A DNA stretch of 64,000 nt, taken from positions 186,001-250,000 of the forward strand of contig JANQLS010000049.1 of assembly GCA_028280485.1 (NCBI GenBank). The letters run 5' to 3'. Positions 32,976 through 41,136 of the stretch are shown in pieces. Each line of letters starts with the position of its first letter. Position 1 is the first letter of the stretch. Source of the stretch: Planctomycetota bacterium (GTDB lineage: Bacteria; Planctomycetota; UBA8108; JACQVS01). The position numbers were made by a program, and so were the translations under genes. A model generated the notes under the pieces. It was not told the DNA's origin. It was given only the letters and a program-made list of their open reading frames with translations, and ran no database searches.

Positions 32976-33181
32976 AACTCTCTTTTAAATGGCAAGAGGC
33001 ATGCAAGGCTGATACCATACTTCTTTAAATGTGATTTTTATAAAAACTAACAAAAGCAGGGCTGAGGTAGATAATGGGCGACTACTTATTTCCAAATTTA
33101 AAATTGAGATCTTATCGTGTTTCTTTAAATCACCAAGTCGCGTGAAATTGGTAATGAAACTTAAACCAATATAAAAATCTT

Positions 33182-33520
33182 ATGTTATTTATTAGGGCTA
33201 AGATTTTACAAAGAATAATCTGCATCATTCTTACTCTACTTATCGTCAATGGGTGCAGTCTTTTAGTACGTGGTGATCATGCAAGAAACGAAGAGCAAAA
33301 TTATCCCTTCCCCTATCCGGGAGTATGCCTCGATCTCTCAGTAATCTTTGCTGGCAATGGGCCGCAAGGAGTTTACTCACCACTGATTGCGCTACTGTGC
33401 ATCATAGACTTACCGATTTCATTTACAATCGATACGATCCTTCTCCCGAAAGATATTGGGTATTTGATTTCCCGGTCATCACCTAAGGATGAGAGCAAAG
33501 ATGAAGAAACGCAAAACTAA
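33182..33520 (+). CDS. YceK/YidQ-like lipoprotein
   Basis: 112 residues. Signal peptide with lipobox (LLIVNGC, Cys near 25). YPFPYPGVCLDLSVI near 41-55 and IIDLPISFTIDTILLPKDIGYL near 73-94 match the P-Y-x-G-v..D and LP(l/f)S...DT.LLPyD blocks of the YceK/YidQ family of small enterobacterial-type lipoproteins, whose function is not defined. The 3' end overlaps the start of the next gene by 20 bp. Recognition is from memory of the motif, so moderate certainty. Confidence 0.7.
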   Translation: MLFIRAKILQRIICIILTLLIVNGCSLLVRGDHARNEEQNYPFPYPGVCLDLSVIFAGNGPQGVYSPLIALLCIIDLPISFTIDTILLPKDIGYLISRSSPKDESKDEETQN

Positions 33521-34304
33521 ACTAATCCTTCTCGTCTTGCTATGCTTCACTGCAACCAGCCTTGTAGTGCTCTCATCTCAAAAGTCTGTTTGGGAAACCT
33601 GGTATTTAAAAAAGATTCAATCGCCTTCAAAATCAGATCAATTGGAAGCAGCAGAGAAACTAGGGGATCTTCATTCTTTAAAAGCGGTTTCGAAACTATT
33701 GGATCTCACGAGTTCGACAATGGAATCTGATTTCGACTTCGAAGACCATTCCATTCAAGTTGATTTATTAGTTTGGAGGGCCCACAGAGACAGGTTAGCT
33801 AAGCTTTTTGTTGAAACAGAGAAACTTAATAGAATGCGTATGGCGAAAATATCCGGGACAAAGTTTGAGAGGAAAAATGAAACTTTAACAAACCCAGTTT
33901 TAAATCCTAAATTCTTGCTTGAAGGTCCCACAGAATTACTGTCTTGTGTAAGACTTGGATTTAAATCATTAGCAAAAGAAGCTGATAGATTTTGGCCAAC
34001 ATTAATGAAGTCAAATCAGCTCCTACTAAAATCAGAACACCCTGAATTAAAGATATTAATTTCTGCGCTCTTATCTATTAAGAGTAAACATTCGGCTGCT
34101 TTTCATGTGCGACTACATACAGAAATCAAAAATTCGAAATGGCAACATAGATGGTTATCTCTAATTCTTTTAGAGGATGCTTCTTACCTACCGGATCACA
34201 TACTCGAGGACGTCAAAAATTTAATCGCAGAGGAAAATTCGTTGGTGTCTCTGCAAGCACTCCGTATTTATCAGAAACACGCGCCTAAGGATCAAAAAAA
34301 GTAA
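33501..34304 (+). CDS. Hypothetical membrane-anchored HEAT-like protein
   Basis: ATG at 33501 (MKKRKTKLILLVLLC) is preferred because a GAGAG lies upstream; an in-frame ATG at 33489 is the alternative. About 267 residues. Membrane segment at about 7-25, then SQKSVWETWYLKKIQSPSKS and QLEAAEKLGDLHSLKAVSKLLDL, a HEAT-like helical pair close to that of the protein at 32187. The last 60 residues (KHSAAFHVRLHTEIKNSKWQ, LIAEENSLVSLQALRIYQKH) also look like HEAT helices. The gene overlaps the YceK-like gene by 20 bp and is followed after 3 bp by the next, so three or four genes form one unit. A+T-rich; function unknown. Confidence 0.65.
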   Translation: MKKRKTKLILLVLLCFTATSLVVLSSQKSVWETWYLKKIQSPSKSDQLEAAEKLGDLHSLKAVSKLLDLTSSTMESDFDFEDHSIQVDLLVWRAHRDRLAKLFVETEKLNRMRMAKISGTKFERKNETLTNPVLNPKFLLEGPTELLSCVRLGFKSLAKEADRFWPTLMKSNQLLLKSEHPELKILISALLSIKSKHSAAFHVRLHTEIKNSKWQHRWLSLILLEDASYLPDHILEDVKNLIAEENSLVSLQALRIYQKHAPKDQKK

Positions 34305-34307
34305 ATT

Positions 34308-34628
34308 GTGAACGATCCCAACCCAGAAGCCCCCCATTCCATCCTCCAACATTTCCCAAGGAACTATAAGTTACTAGCGGCCTGTTCTTCGCGGATGGCT
34401 TTTTACGGAATGGTCTTAATGATCATTTCGGGATTTCATCTCAGCGCCGCCGCCACACCGTGGGTCATGGGCTATTTTGGGCTCTTCTTTTTCCTAGCCA
34501 TTATTGCGTTTCTTCGAAAACTCGATGAGCCTGAATGTAAAAAGGCGATGGTTATCAATACGATTACGTTGTTAGTAGCCGTAGCATTTGCGATCGAGAA
34601 TCTGACTTCGTTTAGATTAAATTTTTAA
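34308..34628 (+). CDS. Hypothetical three-pass membrane protein
   Basis: 106 residues from GTG 34308, 3 bp after the preceding stop. Three hydrophobic segments: MAFYGMVLMIISGFHLSA (about 29-46), WVMGYFGLFFFLAIIAFL (52-69) and MVINTITLLVAVAFAIENL (81-99). G+C is higher than in the two preceding genes, so it may have a different origin. No family recognised. Last gene of the islet; downstream lies a REPIN-like element rather than a terminator. Confidence 0.62.
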   Translation: MNDPNPEAPHSILQHFPRNYKLLAACSSRMAFYGMVLMIISGFHLSAAATPWVMGYFGLFFFLAIIAFLRKLDEPECKKAMVINTITLLVAVAFAIENLTSFRLNF

Positions 34629-34645
34629 TGCAGATTGAACCTTCG

Positions 34646-34792
34646 TTCGATCCCTCGCTAAAGCTTCGGGCTTCCCTGACGTGAGATGCATTTGGAGTTT
34701 GTGGGTAGCCTAGAGTTTTGTTTTTTAGGTTAGAAAAACGATTATTGAAATCACCCACCAGGGAAGCCCGAAGCTTTAGCGAGGGATCGAAG
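34646..34792. repeat. Inverted-repeat (MITE/REPIN-like) element, 147 bp
   Basis: Left arm TTCGATCCCTCGCTAAAGCT.. and right arm its reverse complement ending GCGAGGGATCGAA, about 36 bp each with a few mismatches. Interior resembles that of 19753-19971. It starts 17 bp after the stop codon at 34628 and is followed by a shared A+T-rich tail to about 34850. Confidence 0.88.
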
Positions 34793-34851
34793 CGTCAGTA
34801 GGCTTAATATTTCTTTACACTTATTGGTAGTGCTCATACGTTTTCATTTCC

Positions 34852-34959
34852 TACGACTCGCGGAGCGAGCCTACAACTACTCCTCGCCTCAGACGGCACA
34901 CAGCGTGTGCCTACTACCATCCGCACTCGGAGAGTGCGGACTACATTAGGCGGACTACT
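34852..34959 (-). repeat. Composite of three GTAG-type hairpins
   Basis: Read on the minus strand: CCGCACTCTCCGAGTGCGG module (34921-34944), GGCACAC/GTGTGCC module (34893-34917) and GGCTCGC/GCGAGTC module (34852-34874), each with GTAG at its 5' side. The same three-module block occurs at 46845-46937. No gene ends here now. Confidence 0.85.
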
Positions 34960-35115
34960 TACACCCCATCACCCCTTTTTTACCTAGGGAAACCACCCCC
35001 ATTTCTCCCTAGTTCCCTGTTTTACCTGCCTCCCTGAATTCCCACCACATTCCGTAATTCTTTAATTATCAATACCTTAGTCTTTTTATCAGCCCATCGG
35101 GCATAGGCATTGCCC

Positions 35116-35219
35116 CCTCTTTCTCTCACGCTGCCTGGCGAATGGTTCGCCGTACCCGGCAGCTCCTTCTGGTTGGAGCCCTCAAGCTCCACTTCCAGGC
35201 CACTAATAGGAGAGAGAGG
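35116..35219 (+). promoter_or_regulatory. Structured 5' leader of the beta-helix lipoprotein gene
   Basis: A 10-bp closing stem pairs CCTCTTTCTCTC (35116-35127, two-base bulge) with the ribosome-site region GAGAGAGAGG (35210-35219). It encloses GCTGCC/GGCAGC with GGCGAA/TTCGCC inside, and CTGG..GGAGC/GCTCC..CCAG. GGAGC (35175-35179) can also pair with an earlier GCTCC (35162-35166), so two folds compete. I know no Rfam class with this consensus. Confidence 0.6.
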
Positions 35220-35227
35220 AAGATCGG

Positions 35228-36949
35228 ATGAGATTCTTCACCCTCGCACTTATAGCGATCGCACTACCAAGTCTTTTTGGCTGTGCCAACCGTGATTCTT
35301 CAGGAACCACGACCGCTCCCACTTCGGCTACGTTGACTCCCATGCAGGAAGAAACGAACCCGGCTCCTGAAGAGACTCAGCAAGAGGAAGAACCTCAAGC
35401 TGAAGAGTCGCAGTTAGTTGTCGACCTCGACTTCGTTCCACCAGAAGAAACTGAAGGTTGGACTGAATTCGTTAGGGCGAACGATACCGAAATCGTTTTC
35501 GTCAGTTCGTCTGAAGGAAACGACAACAACGACGGTGCCCTTCCCGAAACCGCCGTTCGAACTTTGGCGAGAGGTAAAGCGATCATGGAATCTCTCGATC
35601 CAAATAACGAAGGTTCAGAGAACTGGATGGTTCTCAAACGGGGTGATACCTGGAATGAATCGTTCCGTACATGGAATCGATCGGGAATCTCTTCGAGTCA
35701 ACGCCTACTCATCGGAACCTACGGACCAGGAAGTGATCCTCGCCCCCGAGTTTTAGGTGGATCGAGAGATGGTTTCCATGTGGGTCACAATGTTCGTCAC
35801 GTCGCTATCGTGGGGATTCACTTAGAATCTTCAGGTAACTCTGCCTTCGCCGCAACTTCGAACAACATGGTCGACATTCTGGTTGAAGACTGTGTCATGA
35901 CTCGGTCTCAAATCGGTTTCCAAGCCCAAGGTACTTCTGACGGCTTAAAGGTTCGTCGATCCCAAATTACGAACAATCCTACTTTAGGAATGTTCACTCA
36001 ACGAACCAACAACATGTTGATCGAAGAGAACATTATCGATTCGAACGGTACGAGTATCACTCACAACCACAACATGTATATCAGTCACCCCGGTACGAAT
36101 ACGACGATTCGTAATAACTTGATCACTCGTGGTGCTAACCACGGATTGAAATTCCGCGGCCCTCACGTCAACGGAGTGATCGAAGGAAACGTCTTCGCAG
36201 GTAATCGTAACTCGGTCACAATCCAATGTAAGGATCAAGGTGAAAGAAACGTCAACGTATCTTTTAGAAACAATGTCGTCGTTGAAATCGGTCACGACGG
36301 TCAGCACAATCCCCTTCGTGTCACGACCGTTCGCGATCTCGTTATCGAAAACAACTTGTTTGCTCACGCTGCTGATTACCGCGCCCAAGCGGGTATTCAG
36401 TTCGCCCTTCCTCGTCACGTCGACTCAGCTCCAAATGGAAACTGGCCTGCTATCGAGAATGTAACGGTTCGCGGAAACGTTCTCTACAATATCAATGGTT
36501 TAGGAATTCACTTCCAAGACTCTATGCAGGGTAAAGCCGTTGAAATCGTCAACATGAACTTTACGAACAATGTCATTTCAGTTCCTGATTCGGACAGTCC
36601 TCGTGCGATCATTCGTTGTGACTCGGCCACTTCAGGTTTAACCCTGTCCAACAACTCTTACGACTGCCCCAACTCGAACAGCCAATGGTTCGAAATTAAT
36701 GATTCTTGGCACTCATTCGACGCTTGGGTTTCGGCAACTGGAGATTCGACTTCAGCCGTCGGCATCCCTTCCTTCACCGACCCCACGCGTACTCTTTCTG
36801 AGTATCACGGAACTTTAGGTGGCGGAACCAATCTCGAAGCCTTCCTCACCGAAGCCAAAAGACAATCGAAGTACACCTGGCGTTTAGAGTACACCCCTAA
36901 AGTGATCGCTGCTTATATCCGCGCCGGGTACGACCTCGATCAACCTTAA
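35228..36949 (+). CDS. Right-handed beta-helix lipoprotein
   Basis: 573 residues with a lipoprotein signal (TLALIAIALPSLFGC, Cys near 19) and an acidic, Glu/Gln/Pro-rich linker (PMQEETNPAPEETQQEEEPQ..). From about 75 the sequence follows the beta-helix protein at 27870 closely: IVFVSSSEGNDNNDG, WMVLKRGDTWNES, HNMYISHPGTNTTIRNNLITRGANHGLKFRGPHVNGVIEGNVFA, TWRLEYTPKVIAAYIRAGYD at the C-terminus. The fold is that of pectate/alginate lyase-like carbohydrate-active proteins. Strong, narrow codon choice (CGT, AAC, GTC, TTC) suggests high expression. A structured leader that may mask the ribosome site precedes it, and a terminator lies 87 bp downstream. Probably a surface glycan lyase, epimerase or binder. 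Confidence 0.87.
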   Translation: MRFFTLALIAIALPSLFGCANRDSSGTTTAPTSATLTPMQEETNPAPEETQQEEEPQAEESQLVVDLDFVPPEETEGWTEFVRANDTEIVFVSSSEGNDNNDGALPETAVRTLARGKAIMESLDPNNEGSENWMVLKRGDTWNESFRTWNRSGISSSQRLLIGTYGPGSDPRPRVLGGSRDGFHVGHNVRHVAIVGIHLESSGNSAFAATSNNMVDILVEDCVMTRSQIGFQAQGTSDGLKVRRSQITNNPTLGMFTQRTNNMLIEENIIDSNGTSITHNHNMYISHPGTNTTIRNNLITRGANHGLKFRGPHVNGVIEGNVFAGNRNSVTIQCKDQGERNVNVSFRNNVVVEIGHDGQHNPLRVTTVRDLVIENNLFAHAADYRAQAGIQFALPRHVDSAPNGNWPAIENVTVRGNVLYNINGLGIHFQDSMQGKAVEIVNMNFTNNVISVPDSDSPRAIIRCDSATSGLTLSNNSYDCPNSNSQWFEINDSWHSFDAWVSATGDSTSAVGIPSFTDPTRTLSEYHGTLGGGTNLEAFLTEAKRQSKYTWRLEYTPKVIAAYIRAGYDLDQP

Positions 36950-37035
36950 CAACTCTGACAGCCTGAATGTTACAAATAGCTTTTCCTCAAAAGAGATTTG
37001 AATCGTTCACGCAACTTACAACCTAAAGAGGAGTC

Positions 37036-37073
37036 GACCCTCCGGCCAGCTAGAGCCGGAGGGTCTTTTTTTT
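37036..37073 (+). terminator. Rho-independent terminator of the beta-helix lipoprotein gene
   Basis: Perfect 11-bp stem GACCCTCCGGC/GCCGGAGGGTC with an eight-base loop followed by eight Ts. Confidence 0.95.
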
Positions 37074-37367
37074 GCCTGTGCACTCGACTCAGCATCTTCC
37101 CAATATGTTTGAATCCCTCTTGATTGCTTCAATATCGGCATAAAATTTCAGGATCGCCGATAAGGCTCGACAGAAACTTTACAAATTTGAATTAAATCCC
37201 CACCTTTAACCAAACCTGAATATGCTCAATCTCAGAATATTCGGTATACTTTGAAGCCTGAATTGGGTCTTAACAAAAATATTCGGAATGATCATCTTCT
37301 GAACTGGAAAGCGAGCCAGGAAACTCATTTGATAGTTTCCTGAGCCTCCAAGAATCTAGCTACTCAA
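37074..37367. other. Promoter region of the first tandem GT2 gene
   Basis: Non-coding. A 9-bp hairpin (CAGGAAACT/AGTTTCCTG, 37317-37342) stands 25 bases before the GTG start and may be a leader structure. No clear ribosome site. Confidence 0.5.
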
Positions 37368-38426
37368 GTGTCTGAATCTACACCACGTATCTTAGTCATC
37401 ATCGTCAATTACAAGTCTGCAGACTTAACTGTAGCTTGTTTACATTCCCTCAAAGAAGAAATCGCCCTCTTCCCTGGAAGTCGAGTGGCGGTCGTTGAGA
37501 ATTGCTCGGGCGATGATTCTCTAAAAGTGATTCAAGAAGCAGTAGAAGATCAGGATTGGTCCAACTGGGTGGATGTGATCCCCGCGGATAAAAACGAAGG
37601 CTTTGCCGCCGGAAACAACATCGCGTTGAGAAGCCACTTCTTTAATAGTGAATCCCGACCCGACTTTGTTCACTTCCTTAATCCCGATACGGAGATCCGC
37701 CCCCACGCCCTCAAGATTCTGGTCGACTTTTTTAGTGAACACGAAAAGGTAGGCCTCTTAGGAAGTCGCAGTGAGGATGCCGATACCACTCCTCAAGTTT
37801 GCTGCTTTCGATTCCCCAGTATCTACGATGAGTTCGCCAGCTTGATGCGACTGGGAATCGTCGATCGGATCTTGGCGAATAAGATCTGTAGAATTCCCAT
37901 CCCCGAAGAAAATATTCCCATCGATTGGGTCTCGGGCGCGACCTTGATGGTGCGAAGAGAAGTCTTAGAAGAACTCGGACCTCTCGACGATCGCTACTTC
38001 ATGTACTTTGAAGAAACCGATTTTATTTACCGAGCTCGCCAAAAAGGTTGGCTGTGTTGGCATATTCCTTCAAGTCGAGTCATTCATTACGTAGGGCGCT
38101 CTTCGGGAGTAACCGTTCGTGAAGAACGCCCGAAACGTCGGCCGGCTTATTGGTTCAATTCCAGACGGCGCTTCTTTCTGAAAAACTTTGGCCTCCTCTA
38201 TACTTTGGTTGCCGATCTCGCTGCGCTGACAGGATTAGCCCTATGCCGCTTGAGATGGTTTTTACTAAGGAAATCCCCTAATCAAGACCCTCCGTACTTG
38301 TTTCTGGATCTCCTTAAACACAGCGTCCTCCTCAAAGGCGGGAAAATTGAGCCCGTCCGCGATTTGGATGCTTCTGAGACAGCTTCGAATGAGAGTCTCC
38401 AAGTTCCAGAGCGGCCGCTAACTTAG
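37368..38426 (+). CDS. Family 2 glycosyltransferase (rhamnosyltransferase-like), copy 1
   Basis: 352 residues from a GTG start. ILVIIVNYKSADLTVACLHSL at about 7-27, VVENCSGDDSL near 44 (nucleotide site), NEGFAAGNNIAL near 77, HFLNPDTEIRP near 103 (the NPD metal motif), DWVSGATLMVRREVLEELG near 186 and MYFEETDFIYRARQKGW near 212 (acceptor-side ED) are the hallmarks of rhamnosyl-type GT2 enzymes. The C-terminus has one hydrophobic segment (LVADLAALTGLALCRLRWFLL) that probably attaches it to the membrane. It shares its full layout with the next gene (38819), so the two are tandem duplicates separated by 392 bp. Confidence 0.9.
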   Translation: MSESTPRILVIIVNYKSADLTVACLHSLKEEIALFPGSRVAVVENCSGDDSLKVIQEAVEDQDWSNWVDVIPADKNEGFAAGNNIALRSHFFNSESRPDFVHFLNPDTEIRPHALKILVDFFSEHEKVGLLGSRSEDADTTPQVCCFRFPSIYDEFASLMRLGIVDRILANKICRIPIPEENIPIDWVSGATLMVRREVLEELGPLDDRYFMYFEETDFIYRARQKGWLCWHIPSSRVIHYVGRSSGVTVREERPKRRPAYWFNSRRRFFLKNFGLLYTLVADLAALTGLALCRLRWFLLRKSPNQDPPYLFLDLLKHSVLLKGGKIEPVRDLDASETASNESLQVPERPLT

Positions 38427-38572
38427 CCGGATCAAAGGGTTTCAGAACCCCTGGTTCTTCTAAAAGTTTCAGCTTAGCTCGGACGTGGAGTTTTACTCAA
38501 AATGTTAAAATATGATAAACTCTCGATTGAGGGCGCAAAAGATCGAAGGATCTCTTCCTGTCCAAAGATCGA

Positions 38573-38619
38573 GCCTTGAATTCGGGTGATATCCGAGGAG
38601 ATAACCTCCCATTCAAGGC
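38573..38619. other. Compact three-way-junction palindrome
   Basis: Outer 9-bp stem GCCTTGAAT/ATTCAAGGC (38573-38581 with 38611-38619) encloses two small hairpins, TCGG..CCGA (82-96) and GGAG..CTCC (597-609), with almost no unpaired bases. It lies in the 392-bp gap before the second GT2 gene, which is otherwise without visible features. Confidence 0.55.
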
Positions 38620-38818
38620 AAGTTTATCAACGCATGAGAACTCAGTTAGAACTTTTGGGTTAACTGATTTCTTCAACTAGGTCACCGCGCAAAGATAGTT
38701 TTGGCTTCGCATTAGCGATTGCTAAGTACATTGAATATGAACTTAGTGCTAGCTAGAGTTTTGGTCGAGACTATGAATTTTTGGTTATGAGACATCCTTT
38801 ACCCATTCAACAAGAGAA

Positions 38819-39904
38819 GTGAAGAGCGTGGGCAAGATTAAAATGTCAGATCATCCTGAAAGCACTCCGACGGGAATTGCTGAAAAAGAACGAACGGAAG
38901 AAACTGCCACCGCTTCGGTGTTGGTTTCCATCGTTACTTATAAAGCACCTGATGTCACCATCGACTGCTTGGCTTCATTAGAAGCTGAGGCGGCTTCGAT
39001 CAAAAATTGTCGAGTCAGCGTTATCGATAATTGCTCGGGTGACGGATCCGCTGAACAGATCCAGGATGCGATCGAAAAAAATGGCTGGTCGAGTTGGGCC
39101 GAGTTATTGATGGCCAATGGTAACGATGGTTATGCCTCTGGAAACAACGTCGCCATCGGAAAAGATCTCAACAGCGAAACCCCCTCCGATTACGTCTTAA
39201 TCTTAAATCCCGATGTAGTCGTTAAACCGGGAGCAATTCGCCACCTGGTAGAGTTCATGGAAGAGAATCCTAAGGTGGGAATCACCGGTAGTCTCTGTGT
39301 GAATCCTGACGGCACTCCTCAGAGCTCCTGCTTCGGCTTCCCGGGCTTGATGGATGAATTCTTAAGAGGGATCCGAATGGGAATCCTCGACAAGATCTTC
39401 CACAAATTCCTCTGCCGAGTCCCCCACAGTGATACTCGTCACCAAGCCGATTGGGTTTCAGGCGCGAGCATGATGGTGAGAAAAGAAGTTCTTAAAGATA
39501 TCGGACTTCTCGATGACAAGTACTTCCTCTATTACGAAGAAACCGACTTCGCGCTGAACACCCGCCGCAAAGGTTGGGACATTTGGTATATCCCAGAAAG
39601 CCAAGTCGTTCACTTCGCCAGCCACTATACTGGGATCTTCACTCCGAACCCGGGCGATCAAAAACGCCGCCCCACTTATTGGTTCGAATCTCGACGTCGC
39701 TACTACCTGAAAAACTACGGTGCCCTCTATACGATTATGGTCGACCTGGCCGCACTCGTCGGTCTTTCTTTGTGGAAGATACGCCGAGTCATCGAAAGGA
39801 AACCCGAGTTCAACCCACCTCACTTCTTCAAAGACATGTTGAAGAATAGTGTGTTCTTAAAAGGGTTTTCGTTTCCGACGGGTCAGTCGAGGGAGCATAC
39901 GTAG
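38819..39904 (+). CDS. Family 2 glycosyltransferase (rhamnosyltransferase-like), copy 2
   Basis: 361 residues from GTG 38819; ATG 38843 (MSDHPES) is an equally possible start. Same motif order as copy 1: VLVSIVTYKAPDVTIDCLASL near 32, VIDNCSGDGSAEQIQDAIEKNGWSSW near 67, NDGYASGNNVAI near 103, LILNPDVVVKPGAIRHL near 123, DWVSGASMMVRKEVLKDIGLLDDKYFLYYEETDF near 211 and the C-terminal LAALVGLSLWKIRRV segment. The acceptor-side sequences differ from copy 1, so the two could add successive or different sugars. The TAG stop is inside a GTAGTCCG repeat. Convergent with the UDP-xylose synthase gene. Confidence 0.9.
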   Translation: MKSVGKIKMSDHPESTPTGIAEKERTEETATASVLVSIVTYKAPDVTIDCLASLEAEAASIKNCRVSVIDNCSGDGSAEQIQDAIEKNGWSSWAELLMANGNDGYASGNNVAIGKDLNSETPSDYVLILNPDVVVKPGAIRHLVEFMEENPKVGITGSLCVNPDGTPQSSCFGFPGLMDEFLRGIRMGILDKIFHKFLCRVPHSDTRHQADWVSGASMMVRKEVLKDIGLLDDKYFLYYEETDFALNTRRKGWDIWYIPESQVVHFASHYTGIFTPNPGDQKRRPTYWFESRRRYYLKNYGALYTIMVDLAALVGLSLWKIRRVIERKPEFNPPHFFKDMLKNSVFLKGFSFPTGQSREHT

Positions 39905-39969
39905 TCCGTACGATTGTAGTCCGCACACTCCGTGTGCGGAAAGTAGTCGGCTCGCTCCGCGAGCCGTAC
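39901..39969 (+). repeat. GTAG-type hairpins overlapping a stop codon
   Basis: GTAGTCCGTACGATT partial (its TAG is the GT2 stop), GTAGTCCGCACACTCCGTGT + GCGG (39916-39940) and GTAGTCGGCTCGCTCCGCGA + GCCGTA (39943-39969). Confidence 0.88.
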
Positions 39970-40004
39970 AAAGCGATAACGTGTTGCTGTTACAATTCGT
40001 CATC

Positions 40005-40054
40005 AAAAAAAGAAGAGGCCATACTATCAAGTATGGCCTCTTCTTTTTTTTTTT
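40005..40054. terminator. Bidirectional terminator between convergent genes
   Basis: Perfect 14-bp stem GAAGAGGCCATACT/AGTATGGCCTCTTC with a four-base loop, A run before and eleven Ts after. Confidence 0.96.
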
Positions 40055-40079
40055 ACGTTTATTTCTGTATTCAGAGAAG

Positions 40080-40144
40080 TACGGCACACAGCGTGTGCCT
40101 ACTACCATCCGCACACTGAGTGTGCGGACTACCTTGCCTACTAC
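40080..40144 (-). repeat. GTAG-type hairpins overlapping a stop codon
   Basis: Minus strand: GTAGTAGGCAAG (its first TAG is the stop of the UDP-xylose synthase gene), GTAGTCCGCACACTCAGTGT + GCGG (40109-40132) and GTAGTAGGCACACGCTGTGT + GCCGT (40080-40106). Confidence 0.88.
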
Positions 40145-41076
40145 TTCCGCGCCTGAAAATACCGAATCGTCTTCAATAAGCCTTCTTCGAGCGAAACTCT
40201 AGGCTCCCAACCTAATTTCTCTTTCGCTAAAGTAATATCCGGTTGACGCTGCATAGGATCATCTTGAGGTAGGTCTTCGTAGATCAATTGAGAACTCGAA
40301 TCCGTCAGTTCGATAATCTTTTCGGCGAGTTGTTTAATTGTAAATTCCCCGGGGTTGCCAATATTGACAGGGCCGATGAATTCATCGGGACTGTTCATCA
40401 GACGCACCATTCCATCGATGGTGTCTTCGACGAAACAAAAGCTTCGTGTTTGGTTCCCTTCGCCGTAGATCGTGATGTCCTTACCCTCTAAGGCCTGAAC
40501 GATGAAGTTCGAAACCACTCGACCATCATCCGCAGTCATGTTCGGGCCGTAAGTATTGAAGATTCTCAAGAGCTTGATGGGGACGCGGTTTTGAATGTGG
40601 TAACTCGAAAACAAAGTTTCCGCACAACGTTTACCTTCGTCGTAACAGGCTCGGGGCCCGATGGGATTGACATGCCCCCAGTAATCTTCTCTCTGAGGAT
40701 GAACTTGAGGATCACCGTAGATCTCACTCGTCGAAGCCTGCAGAATTTTGGCTTTCACTCGCTTCGCCAAACCCAACATATTGATCGCCCCCATGACGGA
40801 GGTCTTGATGGTTTTGATGGGATTGAATTGGTAGTGGATAGGTGAAGCCGGGCAAGCGAGATTATAGATTTCATCGACTTCGAGCATGATGGGATTGATC
40901 ACGTCGTGACGGACCAATTCGAAGTAGGGGGAATCCAATAAATGGAGTACGTTCGCTTTTCGCCCAGTGAAGAAGTTATCTAAGCAGATAACATCGTGTC
41001 CCTCGTTGAGCAGTCGCTCGCATAGATGAGAACCTAAGAATCCTGCACCACCGGTAACTAATACTCGCCTTCTCAT
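40141..41076 (-). CDS. uxs: UDP-glucuronate decarboxylase (UDP-xylose synthase)
   Basis: 311 residues, normal for bacterial Uxs. [19 protein letters not shown] at 5-23 binds [14 protein letters not shown] near 32, [19 protein letters not shown] near 69, [10 protein letters not shown] near 113 with [11 protein letters not shown] near 144 (Tyr-xxx-Lys) and [10 protein letters not shown] near 170 are the Uxs signature blocks. It oxidises and decarboxylates UDP-glucuronate to UDP-xylose. It starts 60 bp after the UDP-glucose dehydrogenase stop, so the two form a UDP-Glc to UDP-GlcA to UDP-Xyl operon. Its TAG stop is supplied by a repeat hairpin. Confidence 0.95.
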   Translation of the reverse strand: MRRRVLVTGGAGFLGSHLCERLLNEGHDVICLDNFFTGRKANVLHLLDSPYFELVRHDVINPIMLEVDEIYNLACPASPIHYQFNPIKTIKTSVMGAINMLGLAKRVKAKILQASTSEIYGDPQVHPQREDYWGHVNPIGPRACYDEGKRCAETLFSSYHIQNRVPIKLLRIFNTYGPNMTADDGRVVSNFIVQALEGKDITIYGEGNQTRSFCFVEDTIDGMVRLMNSPDEFIGPVNIGNPGEFTIKQLAEKIIELTDSSSQLIYEDLPQDDPMQRQPDITLAKEKLGWEPRVSLEEGLLKTIRYFQARK

Positions 41077-41136
41077 TATTCAACCCTGTAAGCCTAGCGG
41101 TAACGATTGAGATCACAGAGCATCAAAGAATCGAGC

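Noticed and set aside
35130..35163. GCTGCCTGGCG reminiscent of a 5S rRNA 5' end
   Set aside because: Only the first few bases match; the rest does not fold or read as 5S rRNA.
35116..35219. Cyclic-di-GMP or other known riboswitch
   Set aside because: Conserved core bases of the classes I know are absent; kept only as an unclassified structured leader.
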